Shown: piece by piece, positions 22,710 to 36,290 of the stretch | How the letters are laid out: every line of letters starts with the position of its first letter | How positions within the stretch are numbered: position 1 is the first letter of the stretch | Assembly: GCA_964017045.1 (NCBI GenBank) | Contig: OZ024810.1 | Location: 1,770,111 to 1,834,110 of the forward strand | Direction of reading: 5' to 3' | DNA: 64,000 bases | From: Omphiscola glabra | Taxonomy: Eukaryota > Mollusca > Gastropoda > Lymnaeidae | The notes under the pieces: generated by a model | Seen by the model: the letters and a program-made list of their open reading frames with translations, nothing else | Told to the model about the DNA's origin: nothing | The model's database searches: none | Program-made: the position numbers and the translations under genes

Positions 22710-24139
22710 TATGGTTTGAGCCAAGATTTTAGAAACCCCGTTCACGAAAAAACAACAACTGCATTTGGTCGAAAATAACGCCCCTCCAAGTAAAGAAAAA
22801 TGAAAATAGTTCCACCTGGGGCGGACAACCCTTTCCTACGTAATCAATTGAAATCATTAAAATTCCCGAATAAATTTGCCAATATTTTACTGCTAAACAA
22901 CGCCGTGTATTTGACTAGTAAGAAATTACAGTCGTGTTCAGATGTACAGTACCGCTATTATAACCAAGGTTTGACTTCGAAGTTTTCTTTCTTTTTCGTT
23001 TTCTTTCTTTCTACCTTTTTTTCAGTTCATTTGCAGAGTTCTACTTTTAACAAAAGTCGGTGGAGCTGTATTCACTCATGCAGAAAACTGCTTTAACCAC
23101 CTCAATTATAAAGCCGCGAAAAACAGTTTCCTGTCCCGCCCCCACAAACCCCCCACCCCCCGCTCAGATCCACTGCAATTGTCATCTTAAATCTTAAATT
23201 GGACCAGGGAGCTGGGGGTCAAAGGGGGGCGGGTGAGGGGTTACTGCAGTCTTGAGACCTATGGGATCACTGCCAGGGAGGAGGTGCGCGCTTTGATAGC
23301 CTCCCCTTGCGACCGTGAATGGAGGACGAGCAGGGTATGAAAAGCGCCCTCTTGTGGAGATCGGGTCGGTGGTTACTTGAACGGATCAGGAGATGACAGA
23401 TGGCTTTAGGAAGATGCGGGACGACCAGATGACACACTTTGGTCAAGATTGTCTGGGATTTCATCGATATAAAATTAACTGACCAGTGCAGCAGACGACT
23501 CAATGGGGAAACTGGGGGGGGGGGGGGGGGCAAAAAGTGAAGGGGTATAGTTGAGTATATAGAGTGAATAAATAGACAGGGGGGAAATGCAGATATATAA
23601 AGAGGCATAGCGATTACATGTAGAGTGAGAGTTATTAGAAATGAAGAGAAGGTGAAACGAGGTGAAAAGGAAAACAACGATGGAAAAAATGAAAGAGTGA
23701 GAGAGCAAGAGATGTGGATAGAGAATGAAGATGTAGAAAGAAGACAGGCCACATAATTCAATAACTTGACACAAGATCGAGATCTTAACAAGATCTTTTT
23801 TATGTTGTCAAAAATTTAAATACGCAGTACAATCTGTCAATGGCCGTACCTGTCTGGATCAGTTGACAAAATTTGACGTAACGGCGCTAAGTGTTGTCGG
23901 CTATAGCAAATGAAGTCACAAATAAGCTTACTGTCCCAAGAAATCAAATTAGGACCTCTTTATTTTTTTTGGGGGGACGGAGATTAGATAAATATATTAT
24001 TGTCAAGGGAAATTGTAATATATATTGTTAAGTGAAACGAATCTATGTGCAGTATCCCACTCCGAAAAGATAGGCAACAATCGAATAGTGTGTAGATTGG
24101 AAAATTACTTCAACATAAGTTCAAGCGTACATTCATCTT
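22710..24139. other. No gene seen
   Basis: Contains a 17-nt poly-G run (23514-23530) and a moderately GC-rich stretch at 23210-23470. Open frames on the minus strand at 23267-23791 are rich in Ser/Phe/Leu and look like reverse-translated purine tracts, not a protein. Confidence 0.5.
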
Positions 24140-25450
24140 GTACACATCATCACCACCTTCCCAACATCACAACCTTCACAACATCACCATCTTCACAACA
24201 TCACCACCTTCACAACATCACCACATTCACAACATCAACACCTTCACAACATCACCACCTTAACAACATCACAACCTTCACAACATCACAACCTTCACAA
24301 CATCACCATCTTCACAACATCACCACCTTCACAACATCACCACATTCACAACATCAACACCTTCACAACATCACCACCTTAACAACATCACAACCTTCAC
24401 AACATCACAACCTTCACAACATCACCACCTTCACAACATCACAACCTTCACAACATCACCACCTTCACAACATCACCACCTTCACAACATCACAACCTTC
24501 ACAACATCACAACCTTCACAACCTTCACAACATCACAACCTTCCCAACATCACAACCTTCCCAACATCACAACCTTCACAACATCACAACCTTAACAACA
24601 TCACAACCTTCATAACATCACAACCTTCACAACATCACAACCTTCATAAAATCAACACCTTCACAACATCACAACCTTTACAACATCACAACCTTCGCAA
24701 CCTTCACAACCTTCGCAACATCATAACCTTCACAACATCACAACCTTCACAACATCACAACCTTCACAACATCACAACCTTCCCAACATCATAACCTTCA
24801 CAACATCACAACCTTCACAACATCACAACCTTCACAACATCACAACCTTCCCAACATCATAGCCTTCACAACACCACAACCTTCACAACATCACAACCTT
24901 CACAGCATCACAACCTTCACAACATCATACAACCTTCACAAAATCACCACCTTCACAACATCACAACCTACACAACATTACCACCTTCACAACATCACAA
25001 CCTTCACAACATCATAACCTTCACAACATCACCACCTTCCAACCTTCACAACATCACCACCTTCACAACATCACAACCTTCACAACATCATAACCTTCAC
25101 AACATCACCACCTTCCCAACATCACAACCTTTACAACATCACAACCTTCACAACATCACCACCTTCACAACATCACCACCTTCACAACATCACAACCTTC
25201 ACAACATCACCACCTTCACAAAATCACCACCTTAACAACATCACCACCTTCACAACATCACCACCTTAACAACATCACAACCTTCACAACATCACCACCT
25301 TCGCAACATCACAACCTTAACAACATCACAACCTTCACAACATCACCACCTTCACAACATCACAACCTTCACAACATCACAACCTTCACAACCTTCACAA
25401 CATCACCACTTTCCCAGCATCACAACCTTCACAACATCATAGCCTTCATA
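24140..25450. repeat. 17-bp satellite, about 78 copies
   Basis: The unit is CTTCACAACATCACAAC or CTTCACAACATCACCAC. Three units make 51 bp, so a 17-residue peptide periodicity (HHHLHNITTFTT-type) appears and gives a spurious 196-residue frame. Copies ending CAACC and CCACC are intermixed. Confidence 0.95.
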
Positions 25451-25860
25451 AACATCACCCCTACACACCATCACACCCTACGCATCATTACACCCTATAC
25501 ATCATCACAAATGAAACATCATCTCTACCTATACAATATATCCCCGTACAATCCACTACACCCTACACATCATCAAATCCTACACAACAACCCACCCTAC
25601 ACAACATCCCACTCTACACAACATCCCACCCTACAAACCATCACATCGTACACAACAACCCACTCTACACAACATCCAACCCTACACATCATCACATCGT
25701 ACACAACAACCCACTCTACACTACATCCCACCCTACACTACATCCTACCCTACACATCATCACACCCTACACATCATCGCAGCCTTCATACAATCACTCC
25801 CACACACCATCATCCTCCACAACCATCATATCTCAGCCCACTCAAAATTAAACCATAAAC
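25450..25860. repeat. Diverged extension of the 17-bp satellite
   Basis: Degenerate CCTACACATCATCACA and CTACACAACATCCCA units continue the satellite with lower identity. This suggests an older flank. Confidence 0.75.
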
Positions 25861-27038
25861 ATCATCACACCTGACATCATGGTAGGAACTGACCACCACC
25901 GACGGACAGTCATCATGATAGGAATTGACCATAAGTCATCAAGACAAGTACTGACCACCAACTGTCATATTACTCATACTCATATATATGACACATCTCT
26001 TCTCTTCCTCACTTGCCCGTACTCCGTCCGGTCACATTTGTGGCACAATGGAGACTCACGCGTCACTGCGGTAGACGTCTGCTCGCTTAACCGCGAAATT
26101 CTAAATTTAGATCACACGACCTTTACCTTGGGCTTCTTGTCTGATCGGCTGTTCATGACATGCGTGAGAGTCCGGTCACATCTGTCACTGGTTTGTACTC
26201 CACCTCCCTTTGTGTGAGCGCCCCCTCTCTCTCTCTTTCCTTCACGATTTCTCTCTTTCTTTCACTCTCCCCCCTCTTTCTCTCTCTCTCCTCTCACTCT
26301 TTTTTTTCTCTCTATTTATATATATATATATAGTATATATATTTTCACTTTCTCTTTCTTCTTTTTTTTCTTCTCTTTCTCTCACTGTTACACTCTCTTC
26401 CTCATTATGATCTTTTTATGGACATTAATTAATGACTATTATTAACAGACACAGTTATATCATTACGTAAAACCGGAATAGGGGAAGTATCCGACTATCA
26501 AAAACAATATTTCTCTCTTTCTCTATCTCACAGTATCTCACTAACACACCTAAAAGAAGTGAAGTCCCTTACCCACTGACCAATCACACTGGTCCAGGAT
26601 TCTCAACAAATGCACCGTTTTCATTCACGCCAATCTCTTGACATTTCTTTCTCCCTATTATCCGTTAGACGGTTAGCGGGGATTTCCCCCCCCCCCCCCG
26701 GACCTAGAAGTTGTCCTAATCCGCACGTCCTACATTAGACAAAGTTGTGTAGGAAATAGCTAAATAGGTCTTTCTTTTCTTACCTGGTCTCTGCTGCTTT
26801 GAACACATTCTCAACACAGATTCAAGATAGAGGGCCATGATTAGTGTGAAACCAATGAATTAATTTTTTCTAGTGTTTTGAGAAGGAATGTTGAAAATGA
26901 CGAAATACGAAATATTTGATGACGCATTGGTTCACACGGCACATTGTTTTTGTTGTCTAGTGACGTCACGCTTTCATGCTGTGTAGTCGTGCTCCATGGT
27001 TGCCTCTGCGTATTTAATTATGTTCCTTATGAAGATAA
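25861..27038. other. No gene seen; pyrimidine tract and TA microsatellite
   Basis: 26219-26410 is CT-rich with an embedded TA dinucleotide run at about 26316-26340. A 14-nt poly-C run lies at 26686-26699 and a CRE-like TGACGTCA at 26961-26968. The 112-residue + frame at 25879 shows no recognisable family. Confidence 0.5.
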
Positions 27039-27160
27039 CACTATCAAACGATTTAACTTTAACATCATCAAATGATAAAAAATTATCAAATGATATAACA
27101 TTATCAAATGATATAACACTATCAAATGATATAACATTATCAAATGATATAACATTATCA
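27039..27160. repeat. 18-bp minisatellite, about 6 copies
   Basis: The unit is ATCAAATGATATAACATT. Being divisible by three it keeps both strands open. Confidence 0.85.
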
Positions 27161-27458
27161 TTCTTCGAGCAGCTGCAAAGCTTTTCAAGGGTTCTCAAAA
27201 TAAATTAAGAAAATAAACATAATTAAAGCATTGGGTCATTTATTTGAAAACCGAAAATACTCCTTTATACCACCCCTTTACTCCTTTACACCACCTCCCT
27301 TACTCCTTTACACCACCTCCTTACTCGTCACGTCACTCCAATCCGTTATCATACTTTGTCCCTCACCCCCATATGTCCTATGTCCCTCTCAATAACAAAG
27401 TATTACACAACTGGCCACATATACGATCCCCTCCAAATACAATGTACTGGACCCGATG

Positions 27459-27531
27459 TCCAGTGACCCGATGTCCAGTGACCTGATGTCCAGAGACCCG
27501 ATGTCCAGTGACCTGATGTCCAGTGCTCAAT
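27459..27531. repeat. 15-bp minisatellite, 5 copies
   Basis: The unit is GACCCGATGTCCAGT or GACCTGATGTCCAGT. Confidence 0.85.
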
Positions 27532-28745
27532 GACAATGTGTGCGTTGATCCCCCCTTCCCGCTTTTTGAGGGATTATATTCATCAGCTGACCGTGATGTC
27601 CACCCAGTCGGAACTCGGGTCCCTAGAGACTGACCCTATCACCAAGACTACGCAGATGCAATTCCCCACCCCTCCCTATCAGCTAACGCACAGACTTTAA
27701 ACCAAAAAAAAAAGTCCTGACCGATTGCTTGACCAAACGCGAGGACACGGCCCAAGATGTTGGACCCAACTGTTAAAATAATTGGTCTGGGGTCGCTCGG
27801 GTCAGTTCCACGGCACGGGATACCAAGAAATGGCCCTTTGTTGAAGTTTTGGTGCAAGTGCATGGTGGTAAAATTGAAATTGTGTTAAGGAAAAAGCCTT
27901 GTTCAAGAGAAAGAGGGGTGCCAAGGGGAGCAGCACAATCAGCTATTGACTAGACGAGCATTGACAAGATGCTTGACTTTGTTTGACTAATAGTAGGTCT
28001 GAAACATACGGCAAACAAGAAAAGTCAGATTGGACCATACCTCTCCCCCCCCCCCCCCCAAATTGACAGCCTTCTTGTCTGCTGAATACACTGAACCCCA
28101 TCGCCATGGGCCTGGGGGGGGGGGGGGTATTTTCAAGACTGTCCGTTAATTGCTGGTCTGCTAAATGATGCAGTCCGCCTGCTTCGTCCATGCCGAGAAG
28201 CATGACCAGAAAATTAAACTATTTCTACCAGCCATAGAATGTGGTTTGTTGAGTTCGCTGAACAAAGGACATCAAGTTAACAAAGAAGAAGACAAAAATA
28301 TATCAGTACTGCTTCTCCCTGGCAAACTATTGTTGGCTTTGTTCTTTAATTTCAATTATGGAAATGTGAACACTTTTGTAATTCGTCAAAATATATTGTT
28401 AAAAATGTCCAGAGAATGAATCAAACGAGTGCGACTTTCTAATTTATCCCACCCCCCCACAACAAATTTTTTTTTAAAAAATGCCCCATGCGTTTTAGGC
28501 TTACTCACTAAGACAACCAGCCTTTATATTTGTTGGCTAAAAATAGATTACAACTGTAAGTAGTATGTAGGCTATAACTACAATACAGTTTGGAATTTGT
28601 AAATATTAAAGGGATCCGTCAAACTTTGAGAGTTTAAAAGGTAGGTAACTCCGAATGACAAAGTTCACCTCTCCATGTGGGAAAACTAGAAAAATTTGTT
28701 ACTTTGACAAAATGAGAGTTAAGGGTCAATTTAAAAAGGCTGCAC

Positions 28746-28927
28746 CTATTGGTACACGGGTACCAGAATTGAGAAGTTGGGATTAAAAAAAGATTTAAAA
28801 TATTATTGTTTTGTTTGTAAGACCAAATGAGGTATCAAATGAAAGATAATTGAATGTACTATTCGTTTGTAAACTTAATTATTAATTTTAACTAAAATAA
28901 ACTATTACAAATGACATCCGAATAGCA
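28746..28927. mobile_element. Palindromic-end MITE, copy 2 (inverted, truncated)
   Basis: Reverse-complement relative of 11474-11680. Shared blocks are TGCTATTCGGATGTCATTTG, CAATTATCTTTCATTTGATA and AATCCCAACTTCTCA. The CTATTGGTAC... terminus is present with one change, and the other terminus is lost beyond the GAATAGCA block. Confidence 0.7.
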
Positions 28928-28951
28928 TTTGTCAAAATGGACACGTACACG

Positions 28952-29071
28952 CAACATATAGGAATACCCTACAGAATGCTTCAATCTAGGTACTCCAATA
29001 TTGGGCTGAGCGGGCAAAAAAACCGCTGGCTTCGTAAGTTGAAGCATTCTGTAGGGTATTCCTATATGTTG
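28952..29071. repeat. Perfect 33-bp inverted repeat with 54-nt loop
   Basis: The left arm 28952-28984 starts CAACATATAGGAATACCC and is the exact complement of 29039-29071, which ends GGTATTCCTATATGTTG. The loop is 28985-29038 and contains a small AGCGG/CCGCT stem. It lies 25 bp from the truncated MITE. It could be a recent fold-back insertion or a hairpin-RNA source; no transcript evidence is available. Confidence 0.85.
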
Positions 29072-30928
29072 TCATTTAATGCCCTCATCTTAAACTCAAA
29101 CGATACTTTATACAATTCAGTGTGTTCTTCAAGGAAAAAAAATATGTTGAAGCCAGAAAAGTCTGCTTTCAAACTTCTTACATTTTTTGTGTGCATTTAT
29201 ATTGGTCACATATTCTCCCCCCCCCCCCCGGCCCCTTCTTAGATTTCGAAATCTTAAAAAAATGGTAATCTTTTCTATTTGCACCAAGATTATGTAATAT
29301 TGTCAATTTTACTACATAATTCATTTAAGTTATGTTCTGTTTACGACATATTTATTTCATTGATATTCTGTCTTTTTTTTAAATCATTACATTAAAGTTA
29401 ATCATTACTTGGTACAATTATGTTTCTTTTTCTAGTTCCAATTATGGAAGCATTCGGTATTGGGGCAGTTTATTGTCCATGGGCCTTCTCTGTTCTCAGT
29501 TGGATAAAATAAAAACCACTCATGACCTGTCTTGGCCTCAGTGTCTTGGCCCGTAAACTTGCCACAGGTCACAGGACTGCCGCAGAAAACCAGAAAATTG
29601 GCTGGCCCTATGTCACCGTTGAATGGAGCGGAAGAGTTGTCCCCCGCCAAGGCACCACTACTGCTGTTGCCGCGCGACAGGACGTGACTTCAGCTAGAGA
29701 TTAGTCTAATTACCTCCCTTCCCACTCTCAGGCACACCACATCCACCTTTCCACCAAAGTCTGATGATTCTCTGTACAAAACCTTTCTCGTCTTACAATT
29801 TCCGTACTCCGAGCCCTACCCTTTCCCCCTCAACACCCCTCGCACAAATTTTCCTTCAATCACACCTTTAAGTCTTTAAGGTCAGGGTCATCTTTGGAAT
29901 GCCTTTCCTCCTGACCACGCCCTCCCGTCATGTTCCCCCTGACCATGGCAACACCACCCTTCCACGCCCCCACCCCCTCCCCCTCAACACAAGGCGGTGC
30001 TGTGAGGTAACAACAGTAAAGCACTCTCGGGGATGTCAGATGTTAGATTTAAGACCATCGTGTGTAGGCGGGCGGGCTGTTTTGGGATTCACTGCATCCA
30101 CCCACAGACTTTGAAAAATAAGGAAATGTTTAAACATATAGTATAGTATAAAGCTGAACAAAAAGATGGAACAAGTTGACTATAAATAGTAATATATTAA
30201 ATAGTTTCCGGATAGCATAACTCTAATTTCACGTCAAAAGAAGAAAATAAAAATAACCTTTACTGAGATAGCCTTACATATTTTCTTTTTCATACACCAT
30301 CTCATTTAGTCATTTAGTCATTTAGTATCAGATATGATCATCAAATAAAATTCTTCTCGTATATGAATTGCTCGATATAGTTATAGACTGTTCAGTTAGG
30401 TGTGACGTCACAGTCAGAAGGTGTCAGCCCCACTTCTTCTTACACTCCACAGTTCTTGGTCATAGCCTCTATACGTGATATCTTTTTATCCCCCCCCCCT
30501 TTTTTCCCCGGATCTTCTCTATCCTTTCTTTCTGCCAAGCCAACTTCCTCAGAGGCATCGTGTTTCCAGTGAATGAACAAGTCTTCGCCCAGGCCAGATG
30601 CTCGTCTTTTCATGCCGTGTTTATTATTTCTGCACTGACCCCCCGGGGTCAGGTCGGTGTGAATAGCAGAGGGCCAGGTCTGCAAGGAAAACCCCCCGAG
30701 TTTTCAAGTGTGGCGAACTGATCCCATGGACCTTATGGGAGCTTTCCTGGGCACACGAGAAATTGACGTGAGCGTGAAGGGTCACCTTGGGGGTGGTAAA
30801 GGGGGCGTGGGGGGTATGTGAATGGTGTGTGTGTCGAGTGTGTAAAGTGTGTGCGTGGGTTGTGGTGGGCCGAAGATGAGTGGTGTGTCAGCTCTGTATA
30901 TACAGGTATAGACTTGAGGGGAGAAAGT
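29072..30928. other. No supported gene
   Basis: Contains GC-richer patches at 29430-29700 and 30440-30690 with short open frames on both strands, none recognisable. A direct AGGTCA/GGGTCA repeat without spacer lies at 29879-29890 and TGACGTCA at 30403-30410. Confidence 0.45.
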
Positions 30929-31215
30929 AGTAGATTGATAGGTACGGTATAGTCCAACATTGGATGTGGTCCTATCCTAGATACCCGGTAGTAGATAGAT
31001 AGGTACGGTACAGTCCAACATTGGATGTGGTCATATCCTAGATACCCGGTAGTAGTTTGATAGGTACGGTACAGTCCAACATTGGATGTGGTCATATCCT
31101 AGATACCCGGTAGGAGATTATAGTTATAGATACCGGGTAAGGTACAGTCCAACATTGGATGTGGTCATATCCATCCTAGATACCTCGTAGTAGATTATAG
31201 ATACCGGGTACGGTA
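30929..31215. repeat. 61-bp minisatellite, about 4 copies
   Basis: The unit contains ATAGGTACGGTACAGTCCAA and ATTGGATGTGGTCATATCCT plus AGATACCCGG. A single detached copy lies at about 34554-34602. Confidence 0.9.
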
Positions 31216-31785
31216 ATATCAAACGTTCCGATTTATTTATGCTGTCCTGGATGTTTAAAAAAACACATTTCCTTTCTAAGATTGATGGTATTAGTATTAT
31301 TGGTATCAGATGGAATGTGATGTAGCTCTACTTCTATTTGTAAAGATTGGCAATGGCAAAGCTCTTTTTAAAACAAATTAATTCTTTTTGGTTTGTTATA
31401 AAAAGTGTTTCAAATGAGAGAAATGAAAGAACTAGCGATTGAACGATAAATCACTCTATAAATCAATTATATCTATATAGGGCTTTATTTCAAAATGACA
31501 CCACAGATGACCACCATTTGTTTCCCTTGCTAGTTATTCTTTCCCCTAGCCAAACATGTCGCTCTGAAGACCTTGCCTGATACTCCCAAAGGTTGCAACC
31601 CTTACAATTGTAATCTTACCATCTGACTTAATCCAAATCCTTCATTGGTTACTTTACAGATTAACTTACAATCCCATACTGATTATGGTCATGTTCTGTA
31701 ATCGCATTCTAATCTCACATTGATTTATCCTATTTTAGTGATCACTCGATAAGTTATAAAGCAATTCAAAAAGTATTAACATGCA

Positions 31786-33395
31786 CACCTCGCTTCAATA
31801 AGAACACATTAACATGCACACCTCACTTCAATAAGAACACATTAACATGCACACCTCACTTCAATAAGAACACAGAAACATGCACACCTCACTTCAATAA
31901 GAACACATTAACATGCACACCTCGCTTCAATAAGAACACATTAACATGCACACCTCGCTTCAATAAGAACACATTAACATGCACACCTCGCTTCAATAAG
32001 AACACATTAACATGCACACCTCGCTTCAATAAGAACACATTAACATGCACACCTTGCGTCAATAAGAACACATTAACATGCACACCTCGCTTCAATAAGA
32101 ACACATTAACATGCACACCTTGCGCCAATAAGAACACATTAAAATGCACACCTCACTTCAATAAGAACACATTAACATGCACACCTCGCTTCAATAAGAA
32201 CACATTAACATGCACACCTCGCTTCAATAAGAACACATTAACACGCACACCTCGCGCCAATAAGAACACATTAACATGCACACCTTGCGTCAATAAGAAC
32301 ACATTAAAATGCACACCTCACTTCAATAAGAACACATTAACATGCACACCTCGCTTCAATAAGAACACATTAACATGCACACCTCGCTTCAATAAGAACA
32401 CATTAACATGCACACCTTGCGCCAATAAGAACACATTAACATGCACACCTCACTTCAATAAGAACACATCAACATGCACACCTCACTTCAATAAGAACAC
32501 ATTAACATGCACACCTCACTTCAATAAGAACACATTAACAAGCACACCTCACTTCAATAAGAACACATTAACATGCACACCTCGCTTCAATAAGAACACA
32601 TTAACATGCACACCTCGCTTCAATAAGAACACATTAACATGCACACCTTGCGTCAATAAGAACACATTAAAATGCACACCTCACTTCAATAAGAACACAT
32701 TAACATGCACACCTCGCTTCAATAAGAACACATTAACATGCACACCTCGCTTCAATAAGAACACATTAACATGCACACCTCCCTTCAATAAGAACACATT
32801 AACATGCACACCTTGCGTCAATAAGAACACATTAAAATGCACACCTCACTTCAATAAGAACACATTAACATGCACACCTCGCTTCAATAAGAACACATTA
32901 ACATGCACACCTCGCTTCAATAAGAACACATTAACATGCACACCTTGCGCCAATAAGAACACATTAACATGCACACCTCACTTCAATAAGAACACATCAA
33001 CATGCACACCTCACTTCAATAAGAACACATTAACATGCACACCTCACTTCAATAAGAACACATTAACAAGCACACCTCACTTCAATAAGAACACATTAAC
33101 ATGCACACCTCGCTTCAATAAGAACACATTAACATGCACACCTCGCTTCAATAAGAACACATTAACATGCACACCTCGCTTCAATAAGAACACATTAACA
33201 TGCACACCTCACGTCAATAAGAACACATTAACATGCACACCTCGCTTCAATAAGAACACATTAACATGCACACCTCACTTCAATAAGAACACATTAACAT
33301 GCACACCTCCCTTCAATAAGAACACATTAACATGCACACCTCACTTCAATAAGAACACATTAACATGCACACCTCGCTTCAATAAGAACACACAG
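31786..33395. repeat. 33-bp satellite, about 48 copies, with higher-order structure
   Basis: The unit is AATAAGAACACATTAACATG plus CACACCTCGCTTC; variants carry CAC, TGCGT, TGCGC or CCC at the variable site. Marker variants repeat exactly 528 bp apart (16 units). On the minus strand the unit encodes VNVFLLKRGVH, giving an artefactual 86-residue frame. Confidence 0.95.
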
Positions 33396-34553
33396 GTCTC
33401 ACAGTATTACAAAAACTGGATTTTATTGGCAAAATGAAAAACTTACTAAAAATAATTTTATGCAGTAGCCAAGACAACAAATAGATTTGAGAGTATACAA
33501 GTCCCTGTAGTATAAAAAAATACACAAAGAAAATACAAATATATTATGACATCACATACATTTCACCGAGGTGGATATTTATTACGGGTATATTAAAGCT
33601 TTGATTCACCGGTGATACATAGTAAAATTTGGTTTACACCGGACATTCACAATTTATAAACCTGATGATATAATTTATATTAAAGATTTATGGTCACCGG
33701 ATGAACGACATACACGGTACATATAATGGTGTTTTGTTCATGAAAAACAATAAAACTAACATTCCAAGATGTTCACTTTGTGCAGTCACTGGATGTTATA
33801 TGGAAATTTTCAAACAAAACAATGAATTTTCCCACTTTGTACAAGTTCCAAATGGACAGAATGACATACACAGAGCCCACACTGTGCCTGGACACAGACA
33901 GAAGTACCGGTACTCCATTGTTGCCTATGCATTCAAATCATAGTTGAGTGATGTTTTAAAACTTATTTTGAAAGTCATTGGCTATATGTATTGTGTGTTA
34001 TAATTTAGGTAAAACAATCGGTGGCATAAGAAGGGGTGGGTGGGTGGGGGGGTGCATCACAAGCTGCACTTTTCTTCTCTTTAAATTGATAGGGCAGTAT
34101 TTGCCAAGTGTCAGTAAAAATCTAGGCCCACCCCAGGTGAAAATAACCCTTGCTTTGTATGCCATTTTAAAAAATATTTAGCCGTTTCAAAAGATATCAG
34201 TTACATTAATGAGAAAACATACAACTACATAATGTTGTCATCAAAAATATATTACAAATTTTAACAATCAATTTAATGTCATAAGTAAATATGTTTTTTT
34301 AAAATTAAAATGTATTCATCGTCATCATCATCAAAGATTTGGAGATTGGAGTTTTATTTCCGTTTTTTAGAAATAATAAGTTTTCTAAGAATTAAATAAT
34401 GCACATTTTCTTAGATAAAAAAAAATGAACTAATGACAATTCAGAGTTACGGTAGTTAATAAACGTCATTGGAATATGAACAAACCAGAATTTAAAAAAT
34501 GATATATTTATATATATATATATATATACCGTATATCAACAAACTTACAATGG
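33396..34553. other. No gene seen
   Basis: AT-rich. Short open frames without splice context. An AT microsatellite is at about 34507-34530. Confidence 0.5.
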
Positions 34554-34602
34554 ACATTGGATGTGGTCATATCCTAGATACCCGGATAGGTACGGTACGG
34601 TT
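34554..34602. repeat. Isolated copy of the 61-bp minisatellite unit
   Basis: ACATTGGATGTGGTCATATC followed by CTAGATACCCGGATAGGTAC repeats the unit of the array at 30929-31215 about 3.4 kb away. Confidence 0.8.
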
Positions 34603-35776
34603 TCTTTAAGTTTGATTCACTTTTATAAACATTGCAATTCCATATAATGCATCCATGGTAAAAATTCACACAATAGATTTCAAGTTTACACCTTAAAAAA
34701 TAAACCATTTTTGCAAATGTATTTTTGATATATGTGAAATTATGACATTTGTAAAATGAAACATTGTACCCGTATTGCATGACAAAGATCTCAAGTAAAA
34801 TAGAGAAATCGCATACTATTTCAAAGTGCATGCCTTTTTAAAGTAGACCTGCTCAATGAAAGTACCCGGGACAAATAATTTATTTCAATGACCAACATTT
34901 AACAGGAATCAATATAAAAATATTCACACAAAACTTTCCACCAAATATTATGGGAAAAGTGAGGTGGTCAAGTCTTGGTTAAAAGTAATATCATTTTGGT
35001 TCCCTGAGCAAATGAAATAAGTCACACTGTGGCCATCATTTGAAACAAATTTATTTACACGTAAATAAATATTAAAAATTACTGAAATAATTGTAAAAAA
35101 ATCCAAAATCTGCATAGAGTATTTATCTGAGCTTAAAATCCTTTGCATTATTTGCTTTTGTTGCAACTAATTTTAAAAAACAACCAAGAAAATTCTGTTT
35201 ACTGTTGGCAGTTGAAATTCAATAGCGGGGGTACCCAAGAATGGGATATGGGATGAAATAGGGAGAAATTTCTTAGAATCTTTTGCAGTGACAAGAACTT
35301 TTATTTCAGTTCACCTGGTCTCCTTTAAACAAAAAAAATTATAATTTGTAAACCCGCAATTGGGTCACATCTAATTTAACTATGCAATAATTCTTTTGAA
35401 AAGTGAATTATATTATTCATTAGTAGAAAATCTTGTTTATAAAAAAAATAGAGTATTTCGTAACATTTATTTCATTGAAAAAAGTGAGATAGAAGGGTTA
35501 AAAAGATATAAAATACAACATTACAATTAAATTAAAGCAACATGAACTCTCATTACCAATAAAAAAATCTGTCAGATGCCTAGTAGATAAAGGAATTGAC
35601 AAGTAGCCATTTCATCAGCAAAATAAAATAAACTTTTATAATTTGTTCATGAAGGCTAATATATTAGCCGCACTATGAGAGACATCATTTTATTATGACA
35701 CAGGTTTTTTTGAATAGAAAAATAACATTTTAGCTTAAAAATTGAAATAAATTGATTCGAATGAAATCTTTAAAAC
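34603..35776. other. No gene seen
   Basis: AT-rich sequence with a few minus-strand frames of 70-85 codons that lack recognisable motifs. Confidence 0.5.
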
Positions 35777-35925
35777 AGGGTGACCACAGACAAGAGAAGT
35801 CTGCCACAGACAAGAGAAGTCTGCCACAGACAAGAGAAGTCTGCCACAGACAAGAGAAGTCTGCCACAGACAAGAGAAGTCTGCCACAGACAAGAAGCCT
35901 GCCACAGACAAGAAGCCTGCCTTTA
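35777..35925. repeat. 20-bp minisatellite with internal dyad
   Basis: Six copies of CAGACAAGAGAAGTCTGCCA and two shortened copies. Each unit has CAGAC and GTCTG as inverted arms. Confidence 0.9.
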
Positions 35926-36116
35926 GTTAGTGGTGTTGCAGCCTTCTTAGGCCCTCCTATTTATTCCTTGTGTGCACAGCATTTCATATAAAAATGGTAT
36001 TTTCCTTGGAACAGAGTTATTGTAGAAGGATATGTGCAAATCTTATTGATTAAGAAAGCCCAATAGTACACAGGAACAAAGCCAGCAGTAAAAAGTAGTC
36101 ATAGCCTTGTTTGGAA

Positions 36117-36290
36117 ATGGCATGAGTAAACACTGGCATGAGTAAACACTGGCATGAGTAAACACTGGCATGAGTAAACACTGGCATGAGTAAACACTGG
36201 CATGAGTAAACACTGGCATGAGTAAACACTGGCATGAGTAAACACTGGCACTGGCATGAGTAAACACTGGCATGAGTAAACACTGGCTGT
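36117..36290. repeat. 16-bp minisatellite, about 11 copies
   Basis: The unit is GGCATGAGTAAACACT. All three antisense frames are open, giving overlapping 76-93-residue artefacts. Confidence 0.9.

Noticed and set aside
24025..24615. 196-residue His/Thr/Asn-rich frame
   Set aside because: Reads through the 17-bp satellite; the 17-residue peptide period equals three units.
29432..29700. Candidate minus-strand exon of about 86 codons (contains NFLVFCGSPVTCGKFTGQ)
   Set aside because: Composition is coding-like, but the plus strand is also open and no donor, partner exon or family was found.
30440..30685. Basic/acidic minus frame (contains KRRASGLGEDLFIHWKHD)
   Set aside because: No splice pair or homology recognised; chance frame cannot be excluded.
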